A stretch of 64,000 bases of DNA from DASXZH01 sp036502005. Lineage in GTDB: Bacteria; Armatimonadota; Fimbriimonadia; Fimbriimonadales; Fimbriimonadaceae. Of the stretch, positions 1-9,644 are shown in pieces (position 1 is the first letter of the stretch; each line of letters starts with the position of its first letter). Below the pieces are notes generated by a model. The model was not told the origin of the DNA. It did no database searches and saw nothing but the letters and a program-made list of their open reading frames with translations. The position numbers and the translations under genes were made by a program. Location: NCBI GenBank assembly GCA_036502005.1, contig DASXZH010000021.1, positions 124,001 through 188,000 on the forward strand, in the 5' to 3' direction.

Positions 1-21
1 CCCGTCACACGTCACTCACCC

Positions 22-927
22 CTAACAATAATGCTCGCTCACTTCCGGGTTCGCTTCCACGTGCCCCCAAATCTCCTCAATGGTTGGCACGTAGGTGTTC
101 GCCCCAAAGTGCCCACACTTCAAACAACCGGCAGCCGAGGCAAACATCAAACAGCGGTGGATCTCCCAACCCTGCGACAACCCATGCAGCATCGCCGCCC
201 GAAAAATATCCCCAGCCCCGGTTGAGTCCACCAAAACCGGACAAGGAAAAGGCGGGTAAGAGCGCGTCCGCAACGTTGGCGAACCAGCCACAAACCCGTT
301 GGGGCCATCGCTCAGAATGGTAAAGCAGCCGAACTTGTTCACCCACTTCTTCACCCACTCCATATTCTTTTGGGTGTTGCCCTGAAACCCCACCCAGTCC
401 GTGCTGCTTTGCCAAAAAGTGTTGGGAGCTATGGGGTCGCCATCCTCGACGAAATCCATAAGATAAACGAGCATCCCGTTTTCTAGTGCCAGCCGAGCCG
501 CATCCCGAGAAGCAGCAACCAAATTGGGATCGGCCGTAAACCAGTTCCCCGGTTTGTAATGAGCATTCCGCGCATCGGTAATGGATGCAGAAGTAGAAAA
601 GCCCGCTCCAAACATGGTGCGCTCTCCATCGGGGGTCACGTAAATATCACACACAGGCGGCGAAACGGGCCCATTAAAAAGCTGATCCGTTGGCAGGCCT
701 TTCGTGGTCGCCAGTTCTAAAATCAGATCGGCATCGATGCCTTGGCCAAGGCAGTTGCCGTAAAGCTCGATAGCGTCGCCCCAACGAAGCAGGGCGTTTG
801 CGGAATTAGCGGCCTCGCCGCCGAGCAATATCTCTTGCTCAGTGACCTCAACATAATGCCCCTTCGAAGGCAGCAATGGAACCCGGCGAACCCGGTCTAG
901 GCAAATCGTGCCGAATACAAGAACCAA
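22..927 (-). CDS. PfkB-family carbohydrate kinase
   Basis: Probable cytoplasmic ATP-dependent sugar or nucleoside kinase of the ribokinase/PfkB fold, 301 residues, the usual family length. The N-terminal substrate-side glycine motif GGEAANSANALLRWG lies near residues 36-50. The C-terminal PfkB signature DSTGAGDIFRAA begins at residue 234 and carries the anion hole and catalytic Asp (GAGD). The best start is a TTG at 925-927; I see no strong ribosome binding site, so the start is uncertain by a few codons. The substrate cannot be read from sequence. It is divergent from the small membrane gene that follows and has no visible sugar-pathway partner. Confidence 0.88.
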   Translation of the reverse strand: MVLVFGTICLDRVRRVPLLPSKGHYVEVTEQEILLGGEAANSANALLRWGDAIELYGNCLGQGIDADLILELATTKGLPTDQLFNGPVSPPVCDIYVTPDGERTMFGAGFSTSASITDARNAHYKPGNWFTADPNLVAASRDAARLALENGMLVYLMDFVEDGDPIAPNTFWQSSTDWVGFQGNTQKNMEWVKKWVNKFGCFTILSDGPNGFVAGSPTLRTRSYPPFPCPVLVDSTGAGDIFRAAMLHGLSQGWEIHRCLMFASAAGCLKCGHFGANTYVPTIEEIWGHVEANPEVSEHYC

Positions 928-971
928 ACCGGTAACAGGATACCAACCGCTGACCGGTAAATTACCGATGC

Positions 972-1340
972 ATGGTTGCAGCCGCGCTTTTTTTAATATG
1001 GTTCGGCTACGGAATATGGCAGTGGCGCCGGGCCCCCCAACTGCTTATAAGGCTCAAGCAAATTAGGCCGGCCTACCGCAAGTTAAACGGCACCTTGCTG
1101 CTTGTAGGCTCGGCGGCCCTTCTGCTCGGTGGCCTCATCACACTCTTTTCCAGCGCCGAAAAACAAACGCAGCTAACCTTTTGGCAATGGCTCTGCGTCG
1201 CTGTTATAGGCTCAATCTTTGTATACTGCCAAACAATGGCAGCGGCAATGTTGGTCAGTCTAGGCGACTTTGCCGTAACCGGCGCGGATGACTCCGCGTC
1301 CAGTTCTGCGGACCGGAGAAATAAGGATCAAATTTCATGA
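972..1340 (+). CDS. Small two-helix membrane protein
   Basis: Unrecognised 122-residue protein. A hydrophobic helix at the extreme N-terminus (AAALFLIWFGYGIW), a basic linker, then two further hydrophobic stretches (about residues 40-60 and 73-98) suggest an inner-membrane protein with a short polar, serine/aspartate-rich tail. The stop codon overlaps the ATG of the next gene (ATGA), so the two are probably translationally coupled. No function is proposed. Confidence 0.6.
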   Translation: MVAAALFLIWFGYGIWQWRRAPQLLIRLKQIRPAYRKLNGTLLLVGSAALLLGGLITLFSSAEKQTQLTFWQWLCVAVIGSIFVYCQTMAAAMLVSLGDFAVTGADDSASSSADRRNKDQIS

Positions 1341-1930
1341 GAAAGCTTTTAATTGCATTCGTTTTGGTTTTGGGCGCCTGTGCCCCCATGGTCGCCCATG
1401 GGCAAACGGATACTGAAAAGGAGGCCGCGCTTACAAAATTCAAGGCGAAACTGCACGATCTCGAGGTCTACAACATGGTTTTGCCCATCCTTATGACCAA
1501 GGACCAACTAAAGACCATTTTGAAGACCCTTCAGAAATGCAGAGCCCGGGCGCACGATCTGCTAACCGTTCAATACAAGGCGATGCTCACGCTGGAATCC
1601 AAAGTCGATGATGCTATATCTGCCGCTGCCGACAAGGGCGCAGTACCTTCACCTGCCATCATAAGTTCTCTCTATTCCTCTTCAATGGTAGCCGTGGCCC
1701 TACGCGCAAACCTGTTAGATGACGACGTGGATGACATGTACGACGTTATCACGAAGACCCTTAATAAAGGGCAATTGCAGGCAATGGCAAACTCGCTTAA
1801 TCCTAAGGAGTTTCCGGAACTGCTAAAAAAGCCTGATGAGGTTAAGCAAGAGGACCGCATCCGCATTTATATCCGGGCCGTCTTGTTGGATGACGGGGCC
1901 TATCCGCTGCTTGTTAAGATGAGCCTTTAA
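1337..1930 (+). CDS. Exported hypothetical protein, helical
   Basis: Unrecognised 197-residue protein. It begins with a clear Sec signal peptide (MRKLLIAFVLVLGACAPMVA); a cysteine in LGAC could be a lipobox, otherwise cleavage would follow the AHGQ stretch. The mature part is rich in Leu, Lys and Asp with the look of a helical bundle (repeated amphipathic segments around 35-180). It overlaps the preceding membrane gene by four bases and probably acts with it in the envelope. No catalytic motif is visible. Confidence 0.65.
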   Translation: MRKLLIAFVLVLGACAPMVAHGQTDTEKEAALTKFKAKLHDLEVYNMVLPILMTKDQLKTILKTLQKCRARAHDLLTVQYKAMLTLESKVDDAISAAADKGAVPSPAIISSLYSSSMVAVALRANLLDDDVDDMYDVITKTLNKGQLQAMANSLNPKEFPELLKKPDEVKQEDRIRIYIRAVLLDDGAYPLLVKMSL

Positions 1931-1938
1931 GGGAATTT

Positions 1939-1952
1939 TCGATTGTCGATTG
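1939..1952. repeat. 7-bp tandem repeat, two units
   Basis: TCGATTG is repeated twice just after the stop codon at 1930. It is short and could be chance alone, but it is one of several 7-bp-period arrays in the window. Confidence 0.4.
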
Positions 1953-2033
1953 GAGACCGGAGTTTATGTGGAGACTCCTTTCCCTAACGAAGCCTGAACT
2001 CGATGACCTATCCCATCGCATTTAGGCACTTTG

Positions 2034-2056
2034 AAATCCAAAATCAAAAATCAAAA
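2034..2056. repeat. 7-bp tandem repeat, three units
   Basis: Units AAATCCA, AAATCAA and AAATCAA follow without spacer in the intergenic region 1931-2148. The array is not part of a reading frame. Nothing else recognisable lies in this gap apart from the ribosome binding site of the next gene. Confidence 0.55.
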
Positions 2057-2148
2057 ACCCCTGGTCTCTTTACCAGTTCCATCCTTAACTATTAGTGTAA
2101 GGAACAGTACTTGCATGGATCACCCCCTGTTATCGGGAGGATTCCGTC

Positions 2149-5100
2149 TTGAAAATTGCTCGGCCGCTTTTACCCTTGTTGTTGTTCGCACTTGCCTGCT
2201 TCTCGGCAGCACAAACTCCAAAGACTCAACTTAAGGGCCTAAACGATGATTTTGTAGAAAACAAGGGCCAGTGGGATTCGCACGTTCAGTTCCTTCTGCA
2301 AAGGCCGGGATTAAACTTTTGGCTTACGAAAGATGGGGCCGTCATCGACCTTCACAAGGTAAGTAACGGCAAGCTGAAGGGCGACGTCGTACGCCTAAGA
2401 TTCGGAAACGCGCAAACGTCGATCGCAAGCGGTCTACGACAAGAAAAAGGAGATTTCAACTATCTCCTAGGCAAGGACCCGAGCAAATGGCGAACCCATG
2501 TTCATCGATATGCCGAGGTCAGCACTTCGGAGATCTACAAGGGCGTATTCGTTCGCTACTATCTCGACAAGGGCCTTCCTCGCTACGACTTGTTAGTTAA
2601 ACCCGGCGCCGATCTTTCGCAGGTTGCTATGAAATTCGATGGCGCGAAAGGCGTCCACGTGGCCTCGAACGGAAACCTCTTAGTGAAGACCTCCCAAGGA
2701 ACGCTGGAAGAAAGGGGCCTGCTTGCATACCAGCAGATCGGCTCCAAACGCGTCCAGGTTGCATGTCACATCGCCGCCAAGAACGGCGCGGCAACATTTA
2801 TCGCCGGCAACTATGACCGCAGCCGCGAATTGGTCATAGACCCACTCATTTTCTCAAGCTATTTCTATCCCTTGAACTCCGACAACCAATCCAGCACCTG
2901 TGTCGCCGAAACAAGCAACGGCAACATCGCCATCGCCACAAGTCAATCCAGTTCCCCAAGCTTCCCCGTAACTCTGGGGTCTTACCAGACAAAATTCTAT
3001 GGAGATTTGGATACCGTCCTCGCCGTGATCGATTCCACCACCGGCCATATAGACTTTGCAACCTATTTTGCGGGTGCCCCCTATCAGTTCGAAAACATGC
3101 CCACCGCGATGAAGCTGGACAGCCACGGCAACTTCGCCATAACAGGTATCGGTAACGTTCCGACCGTTAACGCGGGCACCTTTTGGAATGCGTCCGCGCC
3201 CCAGAACACCACCAGCGCAATTTTCTTGACTCTGCTTTCTGCCGATGGCACCGCTTTGCTTCATAGCGCAAGCCTTGGCCCTGGAACACCCGCAGCTCTA
3301 ACGCTAGACCCCAGCGATAATATCTGGCTTACCGGGCAGACCCAGAACGCTCTTTATCCCACCACTACCGGCCCCTCTTATGTCGCGGGAGACGCCTTTC
3401 TCACGGAAGTGAATTGGGACTTCCAAACCCTGCGTTCGAGCCAATACATAAATGAAACTGGCGGCGTTTCCGGAATAACCTGCGTGCCAACGGGTATCGC
3501 CCTCGACAGCAAAGGCGGGATCTATGTTGCCGGCACAGACGAATACCAAAACACGCCTGCCGTTCCACAGGCAACAGCGGGCAGCGCTTTTACAAGTGGC
3601 AACGCCTTCTTGGCTCACGTCGCCCCGAACACTTTGCAGGTAACCGCCGCAACCGATTTGCCCCTCCATTTAACATCAAATTATTCGATGATGCCTGTTG
3701 GATTGGCAATAAATGCCTCCGATGAGCCAGTTGTGGCGTTTACGGCAACCGGCGCGATCAGCACCTCGGCAGGCGCGTTTCAGGCAACTGCAAAAAATTC
3801 CCAAAGCGCGATCTATGTCGCCGTTTTGTCTTCAGATTTAAAACAGGTTTTGGCGGCGAGTTACCTGAGCGGAAGCGCCGCGCCGCCGTTGCCTCACGGA
3901 GCTAAAGCCGCTGAAACATTCAAAAGTTTAGCAGTCGACTCTCAGGGAGACGTCCTCGTCACCGGCGAAACCCTTTCTTTCGATTTCCCAACGACTTCGG
4001 GAGCTGCGCTAAGCCAAATCCCAGCCGACGCCGACACGCCTTACGCCTTTGTTTCCAAGTTCAACCCGAGTCTAACGGGCCTCGACTTCAGCACGGTGCT
4101 TGATTCCGGAAACATCCTCGCTCAGGCCCTTACCGCCGGGGACAACTTGCTCCTGGCAAGTAATAAATCAGACTTGGAATTCTTCAACACCAGAATCTCC
4201 TACATGAACAGCGATCCGAACGGATGGGGATCGACGGTTGAAAGTGTGTCGCCGACACCCGGACCAACGGTCGTTTTATCCGCGCCCTCGGTGATTGGCG
4301 GACAAACCGTCAAAGGGACTATCACCCTTCCCGAAGCAGCTCCGGCAAGTGGAGTCGCCGTCTACGTTACGGCACGCTCTTCATCCTACTATCAATACAC
4401 CGGAACCGCGCCCACGGTGGCCTCCCTTCCTCAGTGGGTTACGGTTACGCCGGGCGCGAAAACGGCCTCGTTTTCTTTCGTTGCGCCCCCCACCGCGTAT
4501 TTGTATAACTGCAACGTCATCTTCCAGTTTCCGACTTCCTACCAGTCGGCCGTGGTTGCTGTATTGCCTCCGCAGATCCAGAGTGTTACGACCAATCCGG
4601 CTATCTTCCAATCCGGGACGCCCACGACGGTAACGGTTAGCCTTAACGGCCCGGCGCCTGCGAACTTCGCCGTCGACGTTCCAAATGACAACGTCATGCA
4701 ACGGATTAATTTCACAACCGGATCAACTTCCGGAAGTTGTGTTTACAACACGACGGTGGAGAAAGCCAACAACTCTTTTGCGGTTCAAGCTTCAACAGAC
4801 CCTTGGGAAGAGATCGGGGGCTCTAATTACACGTTTTATTTAAACGAAACAGCGACAAACTGGTGGTTCGCCATGAACAGCTCTTCCGTAGTGGCCGGGA
4901 ATGTAGCGTCCGGCGCGATAACACTTTTGAAGCCTGCTGCTACCGCCGAAACGTTTTCGCTTGCCGTGGATCAGCCCCAATTCGCGAAGGTTCCCGGCAC
5001 GCTTACGGTGCCTGCCGGGACGACATCTTTAACGGTTTCTGTCTCCACTTTTGGAGTGGCCCAGACAAAAACGGTCTATGTTTCCGCCACCTATAATGGG

Positions 5101-5703
5101 TCGACGCAATATTTTCCAATCACCATAAATCCGGCGTCTTTGGCCTCGATCCAAACTGCGGCTCCTACCGTGGCTGATAACGCCTACCAATACTGTGAAG
5201 TAACCCTTAACGGGTGGGCAGGAACTCCCGCCGCGAGCGTGACGGTGACAAGCTCCAACCCAAGCGTTTTAACCGTTCCAGCCAGTGTAATAATCGAACC
5301 CAATACGGGTGCCAGGTTCTTTCCTGTTGTCGGGGTTGCTGCCTCGTCAACTCCCGTGACGATTACTGTCACGTATGGCGGTATTTCGAAGGCGGCCACC
5401 ATAACGGTTACGAAGCCGGTTGGAGCCAGTAGCTTGAAATTCAGCGCTTCCAGAGTCGCGGGTGGGCAATCGATCATCGGTACGGTTACTGTTCCGCAGA
5501 TTATGAAGACGGCAACCGTTGTAACTCTCACCGCTACAAATGCGGCGATCGGCAACGTTCCCGCCACTGTTACGGTGCCAGCCGGAGCGACTTCAGTCTT
5601 ATTCAAAGTGACGCCGAACGAGCCGAAAGTATCAACTCCCATATCCGTGACCGCCTCACTAAATGGCGCTAATGCCACTGGCACGTTCACAGTTACGCCC
5701 TAG
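2149..5703 (+). CDS. Secreted beta-propeller (SBBP-type) and Ig-repeat protein
   Basis: Large exported protein of 1184 residues. A TTG start is chosen because GGGAGG lies about 9 bases upstream and a signal peptide follows immediately (ARPLLPLLLFALACFSAAQ). Residues about 30-225 contain the conserved opening FVENKGQWDSHVQFL typical of the N-terminal domain found before SBBP beta-propeller repeats. Residues about 230-650 hold repeated blade-like segments (for example LDSHGNFAITGI, VDSQGDVLVTGET). The C-terminal third is made of Ig-like beta domains with repeated VTVPAGATS-type edges. Probably surface-exposed or released; the role is unknown. A decayed copy of the same kind of domain lies just downstream. 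Confidence 0.8.
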   Translation: MKIARPLLPLLLFALACFSAAQTPKTQLKGLNDDFVENKGQWDSHVQFLLQRPGLNFWLTKDGAVIDLHKVSNGKLKGDVVRLRFGNAQTSIASGLRQEKGDFNYLLGKDPSKWRTHVHRYAEVSTSEIYKGVFVRYYLDKGLPRYDLLVKPGADLSQVAMKFDGAKGVHVASNGNLLVKTSQGTLEERGLLAYQQIGSKRVQVACHIAAKNGAATFIAGNYDRSRELVIDPLIFSSYFYPLNSDNQSSTCVAETSNGNIAIATSQSSSPSFPVTLGSYQTKFYGDLDTVLAVIDSTTGHIDFATYFAGAPYQFENMPTAMKLDSHGNFAITGIGNVPTVNAGTFWNASAPQNTTSAIFLTLLSADGTALLHSASLGPGTPAALTLDPSDNIWLTGQTQNALYPTTTGPSYVAGDAFLTEVNWDFQTLRSSQYINETGGVSGITCVPTGIALDSKGGIYVAGTDEYQNTPAVPQATAGSAFTSGNAFLAHVAPNTLQVTAATDLPLHLTSNYSMMPVGLAINASDEPVVAFTATGAISTSAGAFQATAKNSQSAIYVAVLSSDLKQVLAASYLSGSAAPPLPHGAKAAETFKSLAVDSQGDVLVTGETLSFDFPTTSGAALSQIPADADTPYAFVSKFNPSLTGLDFSTVLDSGNILAQALTAGDNLLLASNKSDLEFFNTRISYMNSDPNGWGSTVESVSPTPGPTVVLSAPSVIGGQTVKGTITLPEAAPASGVAVYVTARSSSYYQYTGTAPTVASLPQWVTVTPGAKTASFSFVAPPTAYLYNCNVIFQFPTSYQSAVVAVLPPQIQSVTTNPAIFQSGTPTTVTVSLNGPAPANFAVDVPNDNVMQRINFTTGSTSGSCVYNTTVEKANNSFAVQASTDPWEEIGGSNYTFYLNETATNWWFAMNSSSVVAGNVASGAITLLKPAATAETFSLAVDQPQFAKVPGTLTVPAGTTSLTVSVSTFGVAQTKTVYVSATYNGSTQYFPITINPASLASIQTAAPTVADNAYQYCEVTLNGWAGTPAASVTVTSSNPSVLTVPASVIIEPNTGARFFPVVGVAASSTPVTITVTYGGISKAATITVTKPVGASSLKFSASRVAGGQSIIGTVTVPQIMKTATVVTLTATNAAIGNVPATVTVPAGATSVLFKVTPNEPKVSTPISVTASLNGANATGTFTVTP

Positions 5704-5793
5704 AGATTTGCAACTAAATTAAGCGGCAATTTTGCTGGATGAGCCAAAGTTAGTGTGCCTGAGAATAAGTTGTAGCGGCAACCGTTTGCTTGC

Positions 5794-6054
5794 TTGAACG
5801 ACCCCGATGGCATAAGTCTCTACTCTGTTTGCTATGCCGTGCCACCGAATGTTATTTCCGTGACGACCAGCGCGCCCTCTGTGGCCATTGGTGGAGGCAT
5901 TACAGGAAGTGTCACCTTAGACAGTGTTGCCGCGCCTGGCGGAGTTACCGTACCCCCCTGCGGCAATGGCCCTGACATCGCCATGCCAGCTTCTTGCACG
6001 GTTCCAGCCGGGTCTAAGGTAGGCACACGTAGCAGATCCCCTCATCGTAAATAA
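5794..6054 (+). pseudogene. Fragment of an Ig-like domain protein
   Basis: A short frame beginning at a TTG codon encodes segments strongly reminiscent of the Ig repeats of the upstream secreted protein (SVTTSAPSVAIGGGITGSVTL, then VPAGSKV). It has no signal peptide, ribosome binding site or complete domain and ends in unrelated residues. I read it as a remnant of a duplicated or truncated 3' end. The surrounding 5704-6367 contains no intact gene. Confidence 0.5.
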
Positions 6055-6185
6055 AGGGCCAACTCGGAACCATTAAATACCCCGGCAATCGTCTACTTTT
6101 CCATGAACCCTTCCAAACAGCAGGTAAAAGAAGAATCCAGCGGATCATTTTTTCGCAACCTTCGCGATTTGAACCTAGACCCAAT

Positions 6186-6280
6186 GCCATAATCCGCCGC
6201 GATCCGCCACAATAGCTTCAAAACCAGACTATTCTGGCAACAATCTGGCCGCGCCATAATACGCCGGAATTCGCCACAAT
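6186..6280. repeat. Imperfect 28-bp direct repeat upstream of nadB
   Basis: Two 28-base segments at 6186-6213 and 6253-6280 differ at only four positions. Both start GCCATAAT, contain a CGCCG core and end CGCCACAAT. They are 67 bp apart, start to start, and lie 90-180 bp before nadB. They could be paired operator sites or repeat debris. Confidence 0.5.
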
Positions 6281-6367
6281 CAGGTTCAAGCTCCGTCTTT
6301 CCGGCGTAACCTGGCGCAATTAGACACCAGGACCACGACACAATCCCAACAACTCGTAGAACAAGCC

Positions 6368-7918
6368 ATGAAGTCAGAGAGGTTCGATTTCGTAGTCATC
6401 GGCAGCGGCTTAGCCGGGCTAACCTACGCTCTCAAAGCCGCCGAACGCGGCTCCGTAGCCGTCCTTACAAAATCCGAAATCACCGATGCCAACACCAGCT
6501 ATGCTCAAGGCGGCATTGCCGCCGCGATCGGCGAAGCCGATTCGTGGAAGCTTCACGAGCAAGACACCCTCATTGCTGGAGCCGGACTTTGCGATCCGGA
6601 AGCCGTAAGATTTCTGGTCCAAAACGCCGAAGGCGCCATCGATTGGCTGCTCAGCCTCGGCACCCATTTCGATACCAGCAACTCGGGGGACATCGCCCTC
6701 GGACGCGAGGGTGGCCATAGCCGAAATCGGATCGTCCACCACATGGACCGTACCGGCTGGGAAGTGGAAAGGGCCGTTTCCGAAGCGGTTGCCGCGACGC
6801 CAAACATCCGTATTTTCGAGCATGCCTTCGCTACAGGCCTAATCACAGCCGAGGGCAAATGCATCGGCGTGAACGCCGTGCTGGAAGGCCTCGGCGAGCG
6901 AGCGTTTTTCGCCAACGCTGTGATGCTAGCCACCGGCGGGTGCGGAAAGCTGTACCAACACACCACAAACCCTGCCGTCGCCACTGCCGACGGCATTGGC
7001 TTGGCATTTAGGGCGGGGGCGGTGATCCAGAACATGGAGTTCATGCAGTTCCACCCCACCACCCTTTACCACCCGCAAATGAGGAGCTTCCTCATTACCG
7101 AAGCCGCCCGCGGAGCGGGCGCCACGCTGAGGAATCATCTCGGCGAAAGGTTCATGTACGACTATGACGAGCGTCTGGAGCTCGCTCCCAGGGATGTCGT
7201 CGCCCGCGCCATGGAAGCTGAAATGAAAAAGCTGAACACATGGTGCCTCTACCTGGATCTCGCCCACCTGCCCAAGGAGGAGATCAAACACGAGTTCCCC
7301 ACCATCTACGAGCGGCTCCAAACGATTGGGCTGGAGATCTACAAAGACTGGATCCCCGTCGTTCCTGCACAGCACTACTCGTGCGGCGGAGTCAAAACCG
7401 ATCTCGAAGGGCGCACATCGATTGAGGGGTTATTTGCAGCGGGAGAAGTGGCCTGCACCGGCGTTCATGGGGCAAATCGCCTGGCCAGCAACAGCCTGCT
7501 CGAAGCCATGGTGTTTGCCCGATCGGCAGGCGAAGCGGAACTGACGTCATCTTCCGGCGCTGCTCCTACGCACCCTCCCACGAAAACCATTCCGGAAGAG
7601 GACTCCGTGCGCATCCGCCGTTCGTTGCAAAAGACGATGACCGACAAGGTCGCCATCGTTCGAACCAATGTCGGCCTCGCTGAGGCCCAACACACGGTTT
7701 CAAAGCTGCTCGTCGAATACGCAAGACTTCCAAAAGTTGCCTTCTCGCCGCACCCAGCCGAAACCCTAAACCTGTTGCAAGCGGCGGAATGCGTGATCTC
7801 GGGAGCCATCGCAAGGCGCGAGAGCGTAGGTCTCCACTACAACACAGATCTGCCTAACGCAGCGCTTCTGAATAAGGCGGAGGAGGGGCGTAGTCCGGAA
7901 GCGAAAGCGCAGGTATAG
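6368..7918 (+). CDS. nadB: L-aspartate oxidase
   Basis: Flavoenzyme that oxidises L-aspartate to iminoaspartate, the first step of de novo NAD synthesis; cytoplasmic. 516 residues, close to the family length. The N-terminal FAD-binding motif is VIGSGLAGLTYALKAAERG. The succinate-dehydrogenase/NadB family blocks follow: TSYAQGGIAAA, EGGHSRNRIVHH with the active-site histidine region, MQFHPTTLY, and GLFAAGEVACTGVHGANRLA. A helical C-terminal domain starts near residue 420. Quinolinate synthase (nadA) and nadC are not in the window. The last 65 bp overlap the 3' end of the convergent gene. Confidence 0.96.
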   Translation: MKSERFDFVVIGSGLAGLTYALKAAERGSVAVLTKSEITDANTSYAQGGIAAAIGEADSWKLHEQDTLIAGAGLCDPEAVRFLVQNAEGAIDWLLSLGTHFDTSNSGDIALGREGGHSRNRIVHHMDRTGWEVERAVSEAVAATPNIRIFEHAFATGLITAEGKCIGVNAVLEGLGERAFFANAVMLATGGCGKLYQHTTNPAVATADGIGLAFRAGAVIQNMEFMQFHPTTLYHPQMRSFLITEAARGAGATLRNHLGERFMYDYDERLELAPRDVVARAMEAEMKKLNTWCLYLDLAHLPKEEIKHEFPTIYERLQTIGLEIYKDWIPVVPAQHYSCGGVKTDLEGRTSIEGLFAAGEVACTGVHGANRLASNSLLEAMVFARSAGEAELTSSSGAAPTHPPTKTIPEEDSVRIRRSLQKTMTDKVAIVRTNVGLAEAQHTVSKLLVEYARLPKVAFSPHPAETLNLLQAAECVISGAIARRESVGLHYNTDLPNAALLNKAEEGRSPEAKAQV

Positions 7919-9644
7919 CGCTTAAATAGAGTTCGGTCACGCCCGAATCCGCAGGGAGCGCCCGCGCGTAATAGCCTTCCTTTTCTAACCGCGTGGCCAT
8001 TGTCAGTATGTTTCTGCCCTGGGTGATTTTAAGTTGGGAGCCGGTTAGGAAAAGCAGTTCCTGCGGCCTTGTGTCCTCGTTTGTCCAGTGCACGCTGACA
8101 CTTAGAGGATCCGACGTGGCGAGAACAGGGGAATCGGCTACCACGTGTAAGTCTCCTTCTAACACCTGAACAAACGGGTCCTTGGCTTCGGGAACTAGGA
8201 AAAGGGTCCGGCGGCAATCCTCGACAGGCTCCAAGAACTGCTTTTTTTCAGCAATGCCACGGTGCCATTGCCACAAGTTCTGCCCTTGTTCCGCCGCCAT
8301 CCCCGCTTCCAACATCCCCGCTTGCAGCCTCGAGTTCGTATCTCCCGCAAGGGCAAGCGCTATTGAAGCGATTGCACTTGCTCTTCTTGAAATGGCGTCA
8401 TTCGGACACTCCAGCAGCCAACGGTCCCAGCCGCGCCTTAGCATCAGGGAAAGGATGAAAGGATTGGTCTGACGCATTAGCCCGCCCGCTGCCGTCTGCG
8501 ATTGTTGCAGCAGGGCGAAGGCAGCGGCTTGATCCATCCCGGTTCCCGATTCGTCATAGGGAACTTGTTGGCGGGTAAAGGGTTCCGCTTGAATGGAACT
8601 CTCTGCTACATAGCGACTAACCAGTGCGGGTACTGCATCCCTCGTTCTCCTATCGCAAGAGGCAATGAGGTTTGTGAGCGCCAATGACCAAATCGAAGAT
8701 ATGTCTCCCAGATCCTTAGGGGCATTCATATGCAGAATAGGCATGCCATTAGCCAACGCCCTACCGGGCTTCAGCTCTTGAATCGGAAAGCGAATGACAA
8801 GGTCAGAACCACTCGAAACTACAACGGGGCCGGCATGGTTCGGGGCGTTCAAGTCGCGAGTTGGGGACTTTATTTCCAACTGATAGCCATTAAGAGCAGC
8901 GAACAGGGCTGCTTCCGGAATGATTGCTCCGGGCCGGTCGTAATGCCAAATTCCAGTAACCGATACCGCATCCGACTGTGTCTCCATGGATTTAAGAACG
9001 GGCTCGTTCTGGCACCAAATATCCAAGTTGGGGTTCACTTTTTGAACAAGAGCGCCAAGCTCGGCGGCCGTGGAAGTCGCCACTCCCGTGTCCCCAAGCG
9101 GAGCCACAATGTGCAGCCAATGAGGATCGACATCCACGCTTCTAATAGTCCAGGCACCGGTCGTCCCGCTCATGCGGACGGAGCAACTGCCGGAAGGAAA
9201 CGAAATCAGAACTGGCGGTTGAGAATCCTTGAACGAGATCAAAACCCATGGAATGGGCGGAGTCGGCACATCGGGGCCGACGCTGCCATCCGGCCAGGTG
9301 AGATAGGGGCTATTTTTTGAATTAACGATGAACGAGAAGCCCGTTTCGAAGAACAACTCAAAGCCCGGGCTAACGAGGTCGATCTTGACCTTTCGGGGGC
9401 AAAGGCCCTTTGTGCTAACGACCGCGGCGACGCGGCTATCAGCCAAGTCCGTACACTTCCACTGGGTGTATGGCTGGACATACCGGAACTGAAGCGCCCC
9501 CGCCGCATTCACGTGAAAGCCATCACGGCCCAAGATGAATCCAGCCACATCGGTGGGTTCGTGATAGCCGAACGCTCCAAACGGCTGTGCGCCGGCGAAC
9601 GTTGCCAGCAAGAGCACGAGGAGGCTAGTTAAGCGGCGTGCCAA
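7854..9644 (-). CDS. Secreted hypothetical protein of the 8-17 kb surface locus
   Basis: No family recognised. The frame is open upstream to 9752, but the start is placed at the TTG at 9642-9644 because a signal peptide follows at once (ARRLTSLLVLLLATFAGAQ). This gives 596 residues and a 20-bp overlap with the end of the upstream gene, consistent with translational coupling. The mature part looks beta-rich in the first 350 residues and helical later. Its last codons run 65 bp antisense into nadB. It is the last gene of a run of four exported proteins on this strand. Confidence 0.65.
   Translation of the reverse strand: MARRLTSLLVLLLATFAGAQPFGAFGYHEPTDVAGFILGRDGFHVNAAGALQFRYVQPYTQWKCTDLADSRVAAVVSTKGLCPRKVKIDLVSPGFELFFETGFSFIVNSKNSPYLTWPDGSVGPDVPTPPIPWVLISFKDSQPPVLISFPSGSCSVRMSGTTGAWTIRSVDVDPHWLHIVAPLGDTGVATSTAAELGALVQKVNPNLDIWCQNEPVLKSMETQSDAVSVTGIWHYDRPGAIIPEAALFAALNGYQLEIKSPTRDLNAPNHAGPVVVSSGSDLVIRFPIQELKPGRALANGMPILHMNAPKDLGDISSIWSLALTNLIASCDRRTRDAVPALVSRYVAESSIQAEPFTRQQVPYDESGTGMDQAAAFALLQQSQTAAGGLMRQTNPFILSLMLRRGWDRWLLECPNDAISRRASAIASIALALAGDTNSRLQAGMLEAGMAAEQGQNLWQWHRGIAEKKQFLEPVEDCRRTLFLVPEAKDPFVQVLEGDLHVVADSPVLATSDPLSVSVHWTNEDTRPQELLFLTGSQLKITQGRNILTMATRLEKEGYYARALPADSGVTELYLSAIPALSLPDYAPPPPYSEALR

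Noticed and set aside
5184..5690. 168-codon open frame opposite the secreted propeller/Ig protein
   Set aside because: Antisense shadow of Thr/Val-rich Ig repeats; no start signal.
6055..6367. NAD-sensing riboswitch upstream of nadB
   Set aside because: I could not fold any known riboswitch core; only the paired direct repeats are supported.
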